This document shows positions 12,361-21,408 of a stretch of 25,000 bases of DNA, piece after piece. The notes under the pieces were generated by a model, which saw only the letters and a program-made list of their open reading frames with translations, made no database searches and was not told where the DNA came from. Numbering within the stretch: the stretch's first letter is position 1; every line of letters begins with the position of its first letter. Position numbers and translations under genes: made by a program. The DNA is from Takakia lepidozioides (lineage: Eukaryota; Streptophyta; Takakiopsida; Takakiales; Takakiaceae), in contig JAKLZA010000097.1 of the NCBI GenBank assembly GCA_030704615.1, positions 1-25,000 of the forward strand, given 5' to 3'.

Positions 12361-12430
12361 CGTTGAGATGTTAGGAATTGGACACCAAGTCGTTTGGCTA
12401 GGAAGGGAGATCTCTACCACTAAGCTACCC
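12361..12430 (-). repeat. tRNA-like sequence, probable SINE head
   Basis: Read on the minus strand from 12430, the sequence begins GGGTAGCTTAGTGGTAGAG. Its TAGCTTAGTGG fits the RNA polymerase III A box. About 32 bp on, GTCCAATTCC is a degraded B-box-like match (7 of 10 to GTTCGAATCC). The arms do not form a complete tRNA cloverleaf, so a tRNA-derived SINE fragment is more likely than a functional tRNA gene. No poly(A) tail or target duplication was identified. Confidence 0.4.
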
Positions 12431-12839
12431 ATGCACATGTTATAAACATATCACTACAAAGTCTATCTATACAGACTATACTATACTTACCAATATATAT
12501 ACATATATATGTAAAAAAATGGGCAACATAGCTGGCTCCACGTCCGCGCACTCGGAATGCGGCGATGTCTTGCACCTGGTCGGTGGGATCTGGCTCCTAT
12601 GCTGTAAACTGTCTTCACTCAATATGGCGCCATGTGCCTCCCTGTGGCGGCCCCTCTAGCGAATGGTGGGCCCAACAGATAAGCTTTTGGCAAAAAGTGA
12701 TGATTTTTCAGCCTCATTTCCCTTTATCCCTGTCGCCAAGACCCGCGCGAGGTCGAAATCTGGCGATTATTCGCCACTAAAAGAATGGCTGCTACCAATT
12801 CGAGGAAAATTACCTAGAGTGGGCCACGTCACTACCCTA

Positions 12840-13200
12840 CACCCAATAAGATAGCCACTCGAATCCCTTTTCAAAATCCTTAAGAAAAACACTTCTTGTG
12901 AACCGCCCACGGGCTGGGGCACCTTCTTTATGGCAACCCAAGGTAACTCCTTGGCTGGTGCCTTGAATGGCCTGTGAATTTTGTGTGGCCTCATCACCTT
13001 CTTTATGGCAACCCAAGTTGACTCCTTGGCTGGTGCTTTGAATGGCCTCTGAATTTTGTTGGCTTTGTCCTAATGAGGCCGCACGGTGCAGAGGGGACAG
13101 GGACCTGACAGCACGAGGGATGAAAAAACCTAGGGGAAGAAAACCTTGCCCTTCAAGCTGGGCCAAGGACAAAACATCCCCTAGGAAAAACCCCAAGTGC
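12840..13200 (-). pseudogene. Tail of the Ty3/gypsy-type polyprotein region with two 25-residue repeats
   Basis: A minus-strand frame of 119 codons (12837-13196) follows the integrase region in the same orientation. It holds a 75-bp unit repeated twice (12920-12994 and 12995-13069), encoding two near-identical 25-residue blocks containing TSQGV.LGCHKEG. The 75-bp period keeps the frame. I do not recognise a domain. Its place after the integrase suggests an extra C-terminal module or 3' internal region of the retroelement, though this could be unrelated DNA. Confidence 0.35.
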
Positions 13201-13237
13201 TACAAGTGGTGTAGAAAACTAGCACGAAATGCAAAAA

Positions 13238-14439
13238 CTACTCTAGAGTGGAAGAAACCATGGCCTGATCACGAGCTCTTTGAGCTGTAGGGGTGAAAAT
13301 CACTTGGCGGTTCTCAACATTCAAACATGTTAGATCAAAAGTGAGCGTGCATGGAACAAGTAAGGAAACATGAACAGGGCTAGCAAGGTAAGGAGTGGAA
13401 GAATGTTGGGGAAGCAACACATACTGCCTACCAAGAAGAATTTCAGAAATCAGGTAAGGTCCATCAATCCTCCGCTTGGCCTTAGATACCTGCTTACCAG
13501 GCTAGAGCCTTACACACACAGACTGCCCTACCTTTAAAGACTCAGAATACACAACCCGCCGGTTATAAATCTTGGCCTGAGAAGCCTGAGCAAAAACAAT
13601 GTTAGACTTGGCTGTTTCACGCAAACGATGACGCTTAGCATCCATGGAAAGCAAAAATGCTCCCCAATTTTCAAGTTCGGTAGTTGAGACCTGTAGCCAG
13701 GAAACATGCAAATGAATTCTACATTTCCTACCATACAAAAGTTCAAAAGACGAGATCTTGGTACTGGAATGGATAGAAGTCCGATAGGCAAAGAGCAGAA
13801 TAGGCACAATTCATCAATGAGAGATCCATTCTTGTCTAGCATCTGGCACATAGTTTTGTTAAAGCGTTCTGTCAAACCATTGCATTGGGGATTATAAGGA
13901 GCAATAACAGCATGCTTAGTGTTGAGATTAAACAAGACAATCTCCATAAGTTGGTTGCAGAACTCGGTACCTTGATCTGTGAGGATCTCAAGAGGGCAAC
14001 CATGTCGAAGGATCACCTTATCAAAGAAGAACTGTACCACCTCATCACTATCCTTACCAACCAGAGGTCGGAGCTCAACCCATTTCGTCTGGTAATCCAT
14101 AGCAACAGCAAGGTATGCATGGCCCTTGGACGTGGATTTAAGAGGCCCAACAAGATCTAAACCAACCCTGGCTAATGGGTCAGTCACGGGGATTGGCTAC
14201 AAAGGTAAGGTTGTTTCGTTCCTAGGTAGGATGGTCTTGGCATGATAGGGTACACACTTTGCAATGAAAGTTGAAACATCTTTAATTAAGCCTTTCCAGT
14301 GATACTGCTCCTACAGTCGTCTGACAGTTTTTGTGACCCCCAAATGGCCAGCATAAGTAGAAGCATGGTACAATTCTAGCAAAGTAGGGACAGCGGACCT
14401 AGAAGGGACTTCCACAGCATGGATACATTCCAAAGCAGT
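13238..14439 (-). pseudogene. Ty3/gypsy retrotransposon integrase, frameshifted remnant
   Basis: On the minus strand the order is an HHCC-type zinc-binding remnant (about 14340-14220: HLGVTKTVRRL, YHWKG, with the second Cys of CxxC replaced), the catalytic core, and a C-terminal region. The core (frame 14187-13534) shows GLDLVGPLK, Asp in VAMDYQTKWVEL, Asp in LTDQGTEF and Glu in GLTERFNKT. There are exactly 35 residues between the last two, so the DD35E triad is intact. A frameshift near 13805 moves translation to the frame containing FAYRTSIHSSTKISSFELLYG. In-frame stops interrupt the zinc-finger part. A further segment (to about 13240) contains KRRIDGPYLI- and LGRQYVLLP-like text. Not functional. 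Confidence 0.85.
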
Positions 14440-14599
14440 TGTCAAAGACAAGAACATGACTGAACATAAACAAGAGATCAGACTAGAGGTACAAGACTAA
14501 ACAAGAAATCAAGGTCGGCGTGGCCGAATGCATAATGAGTAAATAGGAATCAAAGACGATCTTTATAACAATGAACAAGAGTACAAGATATTGGAACAT

Positions 14600-14712
14600 A
14601 ACTGAATACTGGAATGTTGGAAACTGGACTGGAGTACCAGATACTGGAAACTGGGCTAGAGTACTGGGAACTGGACTGGAGTACTGGGAACTGGACTGGT
14701 GTACTGGAAACA
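14600..14712. repeat. About 20-bp minisatellite in the solo LTR
   Basis: Several imperfect copies of a unit like CTGGACTGGAGTACTGGGAA run in tandem. They lie within the LTR, on the low-coordinate side of its TATA-like motif. Confidence 0.7.
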
Positions 14713-14939
14713 GGAAACAAGAGTAGCTTGAATTGGTGTTGGCGAGACTGAAGAGTGTCCAGTCTCACGTCCTATATATACTGGCTACTAAGAAGCTTCC
14801 CTAAGAAGCTTCCCATATGGAGGTTTCTTGCTGGAGAAGTTTCCAAGATTAAACAAAGATTTCTTGATGGAGAAGCTTTCTTAAACAAAGGAGGTATCTT
14901 GATGGAGAAGTTTCCTCCAAAAGAAGCTTCCTAAGCAGT

Positions 14940-15080
14940 TTCCCAAGTTACTCTTGGTAATTTGGTAAACTCCCGGTAACTTGGTAAATCATCGTAAATC
15001 ATGGTAGATTATGGTAAATCATGGTAAGTCATGGTAATTTTTGGTAACTTGGTAACTTCTGGTATTTACTCGTGGTAAGT
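14940..15080. repeat. GGTAA-rich short repeats in the solo LTR
   Basis: Motifs such as AAATCATGGTA and GGTAACTTGGTAA recur at roughly 10-bp intervals. They lie in the presumed U3 part of the LTR. Confidence 0.65.
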
Positions 15081-15103
15081 TCCTCTGGTCTATGTCCGTG
15101 ACA

Positions 15104-15285
15104 GCAGTGACTCTGAACAATCTCCCTTCACTTTCCCGGTGGCTGGGTAAGTAATAGTTGACTTGACTCATGAGCAGCTTGGATATGTCACTAAGGTGGA
15201 TGCCGGTTTTGCACCTGTAGAGAAGAGCATCGTACAATGGATCATCCATGCCTACATCACTCGTGGCCACACAGCAGGAGGTTAA
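15104..15285 (-). pseudogene. Ty3/gypsy pol fragment just upstream of the solo LTR insertion
   Basis: The minus-strand frame here includes DDPLYDALLYRCKTGIHLSD and continues to the GCAGT target site. Leaving out the LTR and one target copy, the same frame runs on into the segment before the integrase zinc finger (14439 downward), as expected if this linked RNase H to integrase. The link supports one ancestral pol frame broken by the LTR. Confidence 0.55.
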
Positions 15286-15289
15286 TGCA

Positions 15290-15640
15290 GGTGAGAAGGA
15301 AGTGTCCGCCCCCGTTGTCTTCCTCTCAGAAATCCCGACTTTATTTTTCCAAATGGCTGCCTATGAGGAAGCAAGCAGGCTATAGAGGGCAGCTCATTCC
15401 CTGGTCTGGAAACAAACTAGTGTCAATGTCAGGAAAGATGAACAGTCCGAAGGTAAGGGAGAGAACTAGAGCCTTCTACGAATTGTCAGCCTTGAATTCA
15501 CACCAGAACCAAGCAGTAAGACTCAACCAACATCAAACTGTAGCAAATCCCAAGTATCAAGCATATCTGGAGGGACATAAGGATAGTCCAACAGATGACA
15601 CAAGGCAAAATGATCTTAAACAGGCATATCAGATGACACA
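15290..15640. other. Stretch replacing most of the expected gypsy RNase H region
   Basis: Neither strand shows the RNase H continuation expected after the reverse-transcriptase segment ending near 15645. A plus-strand frame is open from 15237 to 15665, but its protein is not recognisable. The stretch may be a deletion scar with filler, or another old insertion. Confidence 0.35.
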
Positions 15641-16285
15641 GGCGAGAAAAGGGCGAGAAGCATAGGCAATTGCATGCTCCTTGTCATCATGAATCTGGCT
15701 CAACACTGCAGAAATAGCCAAGTCACTGGCATCAGTCTGCAGGAGAAATGGTAAGGTGAAATCAGGGTAAGCAAACACAGGAGTCGAGGTCAATGCAATT
15801 TTGAGTTTCTCAAAGGCAGAAGTCTCAGCAGTGCCCCACACGAAGCAAACATCTTTGGATAGCAATCTAGTGAGCGGAGCAGCAAGCTTGGCAAATTGAA
15901 AAATGAAACGATGATAATATGATCCCAGGCCCAGAAAGGCTTGACACACATTTTGTCTCTAGGGTAGGATAGTCCCAAACAGCCTGTATTTTACTCGAGT
16001 CGGGACTGATGCCAACAACAGAAAGCAGATGTCCCAAGAAATGGAGTTGTTCCATACAAAAGTCACATTTCTTAGTTTTGACCTTGAGGCCTACAGCACG
16101 TAGCTTGCACATGCCCGCTGTAAGTCCAACAGATGAGCATCAAACGTTGTAGAATAAATTTTTATGTCATCTATGTAAACCAAAGCGCATTCCCTACGAA
16201 GGTTGCCTAAGACGACGTCCATGAGCCGCTGGAAAGTGGCAGTGGCATTGTAAGGGCATTGTTTCAAACTAGAAATCACCAAGGT
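15640..16285 (-). pseudogene. Ty3/gypsy reverse transcriptase and start of RNase H, frameshifted
   Basis: In minus-strand order I see a NATATFQRLMDVVLGNL segment, the catalytic YIDDI motif (usual form YxDD), then KCDFCMEQLHFLGHLLS, the connection (FLGLGSYYHRFI, PLTRLLSKD, F.W), and the first RNase H strands ending TDASDLAISAVLSQ and AIAYASRP. This is the usual order of Ty3/gypsy pol. Frameshifts near 16110 and 15960 split it over three frames. The N-terminal part of RT, protease and gag are missing. The 5' edge abuts CACTA transposase sequence. Confidence 0.85.
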
Positions 16286-18275
16286 CGACAATTTTACCCT
16301 CTTCGATTTTTTGGGCAAAACGATGTCATTGGTTCGTGCATCCTCCTCTTCATTCCACATCCGAGGGGCTTCCTCATCCACCCTTGCCATGTCTCCGTTC
16401 AATAGAACATAGCTTCTTGCAACGTATACCCCTCCGCCATGCTACCCTCTGGGTGCGCAATTTGTCTTACAAATCCTTTCAAAGTCTTCATATAACGCTC
16501 AAGGAAGTACATCCACCGAGAATGAACGGGGCCGACAATCGAAGCCTCTTCCACTAAGTGCACTACCAAGTGCACTTGGATGTCAAAGAAGGAGGGAGGA
16601 AGGTGCATCTCCAACATACACATTACCTCCGCCGCCTCCTTCTTCATGCGTGGAAAATCCGCTTCTTCGAGCAAATCCACCGGAACAAGCCTCCCAATCT
16701 ATAGATTGTCTCACGAACCTCAGGAGTCAATGTCCCACGTACTGCAATGGGCAAGATGTCTTGCAATAGATTGTGGTAGTCATGAGACTTCAAACCATGG
16801 ACCCCGTCTTCTTCGCTGAACTTCGTACGGAGGGATGACCCATAACCAGTTGGTGTTCGGACAGCACTTATGGTGGCTATTACTTTCTTGTATTCTTTCT
16901 TTATCCATTGCCAAGGTGCGCGCATATACTTCCACCGTACAACACCCTTTGGGTCCACACCATTTTGTTCGGCCCATAGATGACGCATGCGACCCTGCTC
17001 CTCAAGCTCTTTTTTAACACCGAGAGAATCTCCTTTTGCAGCCACTCTCTTCTTTGCCGGCGTGCCATGAAGAACCCAAAAAAGGGAGGAGCAGACAATC
17101 TTCTCAATATGCATGGGATCTAGAAGATGGCGAATCTTCAAGTCCTACATATATCCCCACCCACAAAGACTTACACAAATATTTTTACGTGAAAGTGACA
17201 ATGCAACGCATACCAAATGTGCAATATCACATGCATGCATAGGGATATTGACGGTGTTTTTGTGGAATATATACCGCCCAATATGACAACTCGTAGAAGA
17301 TTGAAAGTCGTTTCATGCCGGGCACGTCCACTTCACCGTCCGTGCCCGCATGGGCCTCCTTCCATCGGTCCTCCCAAAACTGCCCGGACGGTGTCATGGG
17401 GAGGGGACGTACTTCCTCTTTGTCATCAAACAAGTGTTTCTCTCTTCTTCTCCATCGTGGCTCATAGGAAGAAATTTGCGGTAGTTGGGATACACCATCT
17501 TGTGAAGATGGCGGGAGCTATGTGCATCAAGATCATCGCCACAATGCAAGCATGCATAGTACCCTTTGGTGCTTAGCCCCGAGCAAACAGTTAGTCATAT
17601 ACTACACATCCCGCCACATTAGCAAAAACAAAAAATTGTCATGTGCATGGCCCATAATGTCATCTACCCCACTACGGTGCACAAAACTGTCGCCGCTACT
17701 TCAATCGCAATCCTCATCGATATTATCCGGCATTGACAAGTGAATATATGCGGGTTGTTCATGGGGAACATAATATACCTGGATATCATGCATTGTCCAA
17801 AGCAAGATGCATTTCATCTGAAAAGATTGTCCGGTCATAGGGTCAAGTGAAGCATCCAATGCTGGGATCCCCCTCCATATCTCCTTAAGTTCATCAACAA
17901 GAGGTCGCAAGTACGTGTCCATGTTTGCCACTTGTTTTTTCCCTATGAGACATTCACATCATTGTTTCAATGCTCCACCAATATGCAAATTATACTACAA
18001 AATGAATTACACGTCTTACTCCATGATTATGTCAGTCATCAATCTTGCATCCGAATTGCGTCAGAGATCAGAAGTTTAATGTAAAGTCTAAGGCAATAAT
18101 AAACATGAAATGAGTACACTCACTTGGCACAATGGCAGCCAACATGATATGGCCTTTTTTAATTGAAAGATACGGAGGGATGTTGTAATTCACCATGGTC
18201 ACTAGCCAAGTGGAATGACTACATGACTGGACAGAGAATGGGTTGACCCCATCCGAGGAGAAGCCGAGGTGGACA
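16285..18275 (-). pseudogene. CACTA (En/Spm) transposon TNP2-type transposase, degenerate
   Basis: On the minus strand from about 18275, the frame starts LGFSSDGVNPFSVQS and continues through HSTWLVTMVNYNIPPYLS. A likely intron follows (about 18118-17940), then DTYLRPLVDELKEIW, STKGYYACLHCGDD with the CxxC (~17570), HKMVYPNYRKFLP, and MHIEKIVCSSLF (~17110). Next come HDYHNLLQDILPIAVRGTL (~16770) and RWMYFLERYMKTLKGFVR with PEGSMAEGYTLQEA (~16440). This matches the order of TNP2 transposases with a DUF4218-type C-terminus. Frameshifts and stops break it, and no CACTA-type terminal repeats were found. The C-terminal end runs in frame into gypsy RT at ~16285. Confidence 0.85.
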
Positions 18276-18432
18276 TTATTCTTTCATGACAACGACCCTA
18301 GAGGTCATGTCTTTGTCTTGACATGACAAATTAAAGTATCTTCCCTCTCTCTTGTCCAGTATGCTTAGTGGTTTCTGCATACAGTATCCATTGACTATCA
18401 TGCTGAACTTCCAGCATACCATGTAATGTGGT

Positions 18433-18735
18433 TTGCATCCAAGAGAACACACTAACATTCCTCTTTTGCAGAAGTCCATCATGACCAACTTGGAGTGGAT
18501 TGACGAGATGCAGAATTTGGGATATCAGTACCCACTGCCCACTACGATCCCTGCAATTCAGGCAGTGTTGGAGCATACAATGCTACCAGATTCCCAAGAT
18601 ACTAACCAAGTACTTGAGACAAGACCCCCTGAACCAGGTGCTACTTTTTCAGAGTGGGTTAAGCGGTCACGCTTTGGAACAGAAACTGAAAAGTACATAA
18701 TAAAGCCCAACGCTTTGTTTGGCCTTGATTCTTAA
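18433..18735 (+). CDS. Unidentified ORF, possible exon of a retroelement or host gene
   Basis: A 100-codon frame is open to a TAA at 18733-18735. Its first residues (18433-18475) probably lie in an intron: a CTCTTTTGCAG acceptor-like sequence ends at about 18472, and the peptide from there (KSIMTNLEWIDEMQNLGYQY) looks coding. The composition is protein-like, and GATFSEWVKRSRFGTETEKY is notable. I do not recognise the family. The stop overlaps the TTAA that is the insertion site of the piggyBac-like element, and a reverse-transcriptase fragment lies on the same strand beyond it, so it may be an upstream exon of that element. Confidence 0.35.
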   Translation: MHPREHTNIPLLQKSIMTNLEWIDEMQNLGYQYPLPTTIPAIQAVLEHTMLPDSQDTNQVLETRPPEPGATFSEWVKRSRFGTETEKYIIKPNALFGLDS

Positions 18736-18976
18736 CCCTTCAAGGACGAGGCGACCCGTATCGGGTCGGGTCGAAATTTTGATTGGATGATAAATGCGCA
18801 GATCATGTCGGATGAAAACGATTCATGAACGAAAAGTGTAGCCCATAAATATTTACAGCCCCTTGTGTTGATCGCACCCTAAAAAATCTAATCCCCCGCC
18901 GTCAGGATTTTTTGGAATTTGGAGGGGTACCCAAAATCCTGTGGTTTTGGGCCCGTCAGCAGGTTGACTGGCAGGA

Positions 18977-18997
18977 TTGGGGGGGGGGGGGGGGGCG
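18977..18997. repeat. Poly-G tract
   Basis: A run of about 17 or more G bases lies inside the piggyBac-like element. It is a likely replication and sequencing weak spot and may form a G-quadruplex. Confidence 0.85.
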
Positions 18998-19083
18998 TTT
19001 GCCGACAGTGGGTGACAGCGGGGGGTTGCATGTCCGCCCGTGCGGACAACGGCGGACCCCCGGCACGCGCGAAACGCCAGGCA

Positions 19084-19165
19084 CGTGGCCCAATCAGGTG
19101 GCAGGTGGCGGGGGCGGGAGATTCTCACCCGTGTAGGGTTTAGGTGCGTGGCCCAATCAGGTGGC
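19084..19165. repeat. 19-bp direct repeat inside the piggyBac-like element
   Basis: CGTGGCCCAATCAGGTGGC occurs at 19084-19102 and again at 19147-19165 (63-bp spacing). Confidence 0.8.
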
Positions 19166-20052
19166 CGTTGGCAGGTCATGGAGGGAGAGCGCTGAAACGC
19201 AGGGTGGAGGGCCCCGTGACTTCCTTGGTTTGTGATGACGTGGCCGGTTTTTTGGCCGGTAATGTCCACCGGCTCCGGCAATTCTTGGCTGGAGCTGGGA
19301 TTCAAGTAGGGATTCGGTTTTTTGGCAATCTTTGCCTACAAACAGCTTAGAATGTGGAATTTTTTTTCCAGGGTACTCGGTAGGTAGGCAAACAACAACA
19401 TGACTAGAGGAATTTGGATTCCCTCACAAATTGCCCCACATTTGGGGGGATGTGTTTTTCCCATGAGAGAAATTGGCATTTTGAACCCCCTGTTTTCCCA
19501 TACAAAGCAACCATTATGCATTTTTGGAATTTGGCTCTGGAATTTTGGGAGGCTTTGCTGTGGGTGCCATATAATCTGAATCTGGGTAGGTTGTATCAAT
19601 GAAAAATAAAAAAGGTTGGCAATCTGCTTGGTCAAACCAAATTTTCATGTTGAAAATATATCCAACAAAAAAAAAAAGCCTAGAATTTTTGTTATAATCT
19701 TCCACTTTAGACGGTCAATTCTCCTGAAATTTTTACTTCAGGTGCATGAAGTAGGTAGGATGACTTTGGAACGGTTCATCCCCTCGGATGTTTGTCCAAT
19801 GGGAGATACACCCTCATCCGTGAGGGTATGTCTGGTTTTAGACGGGGCCCACCAAAAACAGGCTCGTCCTTGAAGGGTTAAAGAGAATGCCATGATTTTT
19901 TTTCAAAAAAAACCGTTTCGGAGTGTGGAAAATTCCAGCCATACGGACATTGTTGGCAGACTTGGCTCGCACCGAACCAAGCACATAACAGGGTATTTAA
20001 CCCTTGTTAGACAATTCTCTAAGCAATTTGCTGCTGATACATAATCTTTTCC

Positions 20053-20930
20053 TTGAATGCAGATCTAGTTGTGATGGAGGAACAAAAAACCAGAGTAATT
20101 GATCACCATGCACATGGTAGAAGGTTTCTCACACACACTAAAAAACCTGCTCCCTTGGGATATGTTCATATGCTCTATCCCAACAAAGGAATGGAATGGG
20201 TCAATGCCAAAGGTCTCATCAAAGAAGCTTTGGAATTTTTTGAACAGCCTGGTTTATGTCTATTGCTTGATGATGTTGTGTTTGGATGGACATATCACAA
20301 GCAGTGCAATCTGGAATACCAACCTGCTTCTGTCTTCCGTAACTTCAGCTTCTCACATGATTTGACACCCAATCATCCATGTCTATGTGAGAGCACCAAT
20401 AGATTTAAAAAGTTTTGCGACAGTGATACACTGGCAGAATTCCACATGCCTGGTGACTCACACTCAACATATACGGACAATGGACCTCACCATTATCCGA
20501 TACCATGGTTTGAGGAAGCTATTTGGGCTAGGTATGAATCATATCCATTTGAGAAAAACTCTGCTGAAAGAGGTAGTAGAGGAGGTATCTCTAGCTTTTT
20601 GGAAAACATGTGAAATATTGGATGTATAAGAATCTGATCCCTGGGTATCTGAATGCCATGAATGGCTCAAACAAACCTGCTGGGACAGATTAAAGAAAAA
20701 AACATACAAGGGAATTTTCTCACAACACAAGAAGAATCCCCTTGAGATGGCGGATGCCCAAGACGAACTAGCTTGGCTTTGAAGTCTGTATATGTCAGGC
20801 TTGGACAAAGCTAACAATAATGTTTGTTTCATGTGTGTGAAGCATATCAGAACACAAGCCTTTCACATGCTGATGGGTAAGGACTTTAAGCCATGCATCC
20901 AAAATGAGGTATGGAAGATTCACTGTCTCA
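20053..20930 (+). pseudogene. N-terminal part of an unusual (Penelope-like) reverse-transcriptase ORF, degraded
   Basis: The frame from about 20063 (after a TTTTCCTTGAATGCAG acceptor-like sequence) reads to CESTNRFKKFCDSD. A frameshift near 20480 moves it to the frame with TMDLTIIRYHGLRKLFGLG. Stops at 20627 (TAA) and 20780 (TGA) follow, then GLDKANNNVCFMCVKH at about 20799-20846. From memory, the order Cys-rich CxC..RFK.F, then H..T.DL.I.R..GLRKL, then DKA.NN..F.CKK precedes the RT domain in a group of RT proteins known from cnidarians and algae, related to Penelope-like elements. No RT catalytic core follows. A donor-like GAG|GTATGG at about 20909 may end the exon. Truncated and inactive. 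Confidence 0.6.
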
Positions 20931-21077
20931 TTTGTCTGTTTTTTTGCTGCACAAGGGAACCACGGCAGTGATGGCGGAGGTACCACCAGCCTGCCTATGA
21001 AGTTTCCTAGGAGCCCCCTGGATCTTTGATGAATGGCGGCGTCTTGGTAGAACAAGGAAGTCTCTCTCTCCCTCCCT

Positions 21078-21086
21078 TTATAAACC
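21078..21086 (+). promoter_or_regulatory. Possible TATA box
   Basis: A pyrimidine-rich run (CTCTCTCTCCCTCCC) is followed by TTTATAAAC. Together with the splice-donor-like segment 300 bp on, this could mark a promoter and non-coding first exon. The evidence is weak and compositional. Confidence 0.25.
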
Positions 21087-21306
21087 CTACCTTTTGAGAC
21101 CAAGCTCTTTTTTCTTGTGCTTGGCAAGACTTTGCTTTGGTTAAGGTAGCAGTGTTGTGGTGCTGGCAGAGACCTCCCTGCACGGTTAGGCTTGTGGAGA
21201 GATGACGACTCTCCCCCAAACAGTACAAAAGGTTTTTTTTTCTGTTTGTCTTGCTTCCCTACTTTCTTTGGCATTCTCTGCGCTTAGATTGAAGTGTATT
21301 TGACCT

Positions 21307-21408
21307 CAATAGCAAGTGTGGAAGCCTGCTACTCACCTCGTGCATCCTCACTAACTCACAATGCGTTGTGGTTGTTTTTGGGACGGGCACAGGTGAGGGC
21401 TTCCACTT
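21307..21408 (+). repeat. Dispersed ~100-bp segment, plus-strand copy, ending at a splice-donor-like site
   Basis: This copy matches the reverse complement of 24354-24460 along its length, with scattered mismatches and small indels. Shared text includes CGTGCATCCTCACTAA or CGCGCATCCTCACTAA, GTTTTTGGGACGGGC.CAG and GTGAGGG. Similarity fades soon after CAG|GTGAGGG, where the donor would be at 21393. It may be a conserved first exon or leader of a retroelement family. Confidence 0.7.

Larger units (their letters stand above)
11000..12810. repeat. Pair of diverged inverted repeats (about 100 bp arms)
   Basis: The segment around 11000-11105 resembles the reverse complement of about 12695-12805. 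In both, a T-rich run leads into a GGCGA..TCGCC palindrome, then CTTGGCGA, AAAGGGAAA and CCAAAAGCT in the same order. The spacing, about 1.6 kb between arms, would suit terminal inverted repeats of an old DNA transposon. The interior has no transposase I can see, and I find no target-site duplication. Confidence 0.35.
14440..15103 (-). mobile_element. Solo LTR (664 bp) inserted in the gypsy remnant
   Basis: The segment starts TGTCAAAGAC and ends GTCCGTGACA, so it has TG..CA ends with inverted TGTCA/TGACA. It is flanked by perfect 5-bp direct repeats GCAGT at 14435-14439 and 15104-15108. A TATATATA motif sits mid-element, and no internal coding region is present, as expected after recombination between two LTRs. 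Orientation was set to minus because the T-rich end resembling U5 (TTCTTGTTTAGTCTTGTACC) is then terminal; this is moderate evidence only. The interior has two simple-repeat tracts. Confidence 0.85.
18732..19881. mobile_element. piggyBac-like non-autonomous DNA transposon with TTAA target duplication
   Basis: The sequence TTAACCCTTCAAGGACGAG at 18732-18750 is matched perfectly by its reverse complement at 19863-19881. This gives TTAA duplications at both ends and 15-bp terminal inverted repeats that start CCC, the hallmark of piggyBac-superfamily elements. The body (18736-19877, 1142 bp) is GC-rich at one side and shows no transposase on either strand; the longest minus frame (18853-19305) is proline-rich and unlike a transposase. 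A second internal inverted motif (GACCCGTATCGGGTC) lies next to the left end. Confidence 0.85.

Noticed and set aside
12400-12430. Functional tRNA gene
   Set aside because: The A box is good but the acceptor and T arms do not pair and the B box is degraded, so a SINE-like relic fits better.
12496-12512. AT dinucleotide run as a promoter
   Set aside because: It is a short simple repeat (ATATATATACATATATAT) with no gene following it.
18853-19305. 150-codon minus-strand frame inside the piggyBac-like element
   Set aside because: It is proline-rich, spans the poly-G tract and lacks transposase motifs; it reflects GC bias.
20795-21274. 159-codon minus-strand frame
   Set aside because: It overlaps the plus-strand DKANNN block, which has recognisable protein similarity, and has low-complexity basic sequence.
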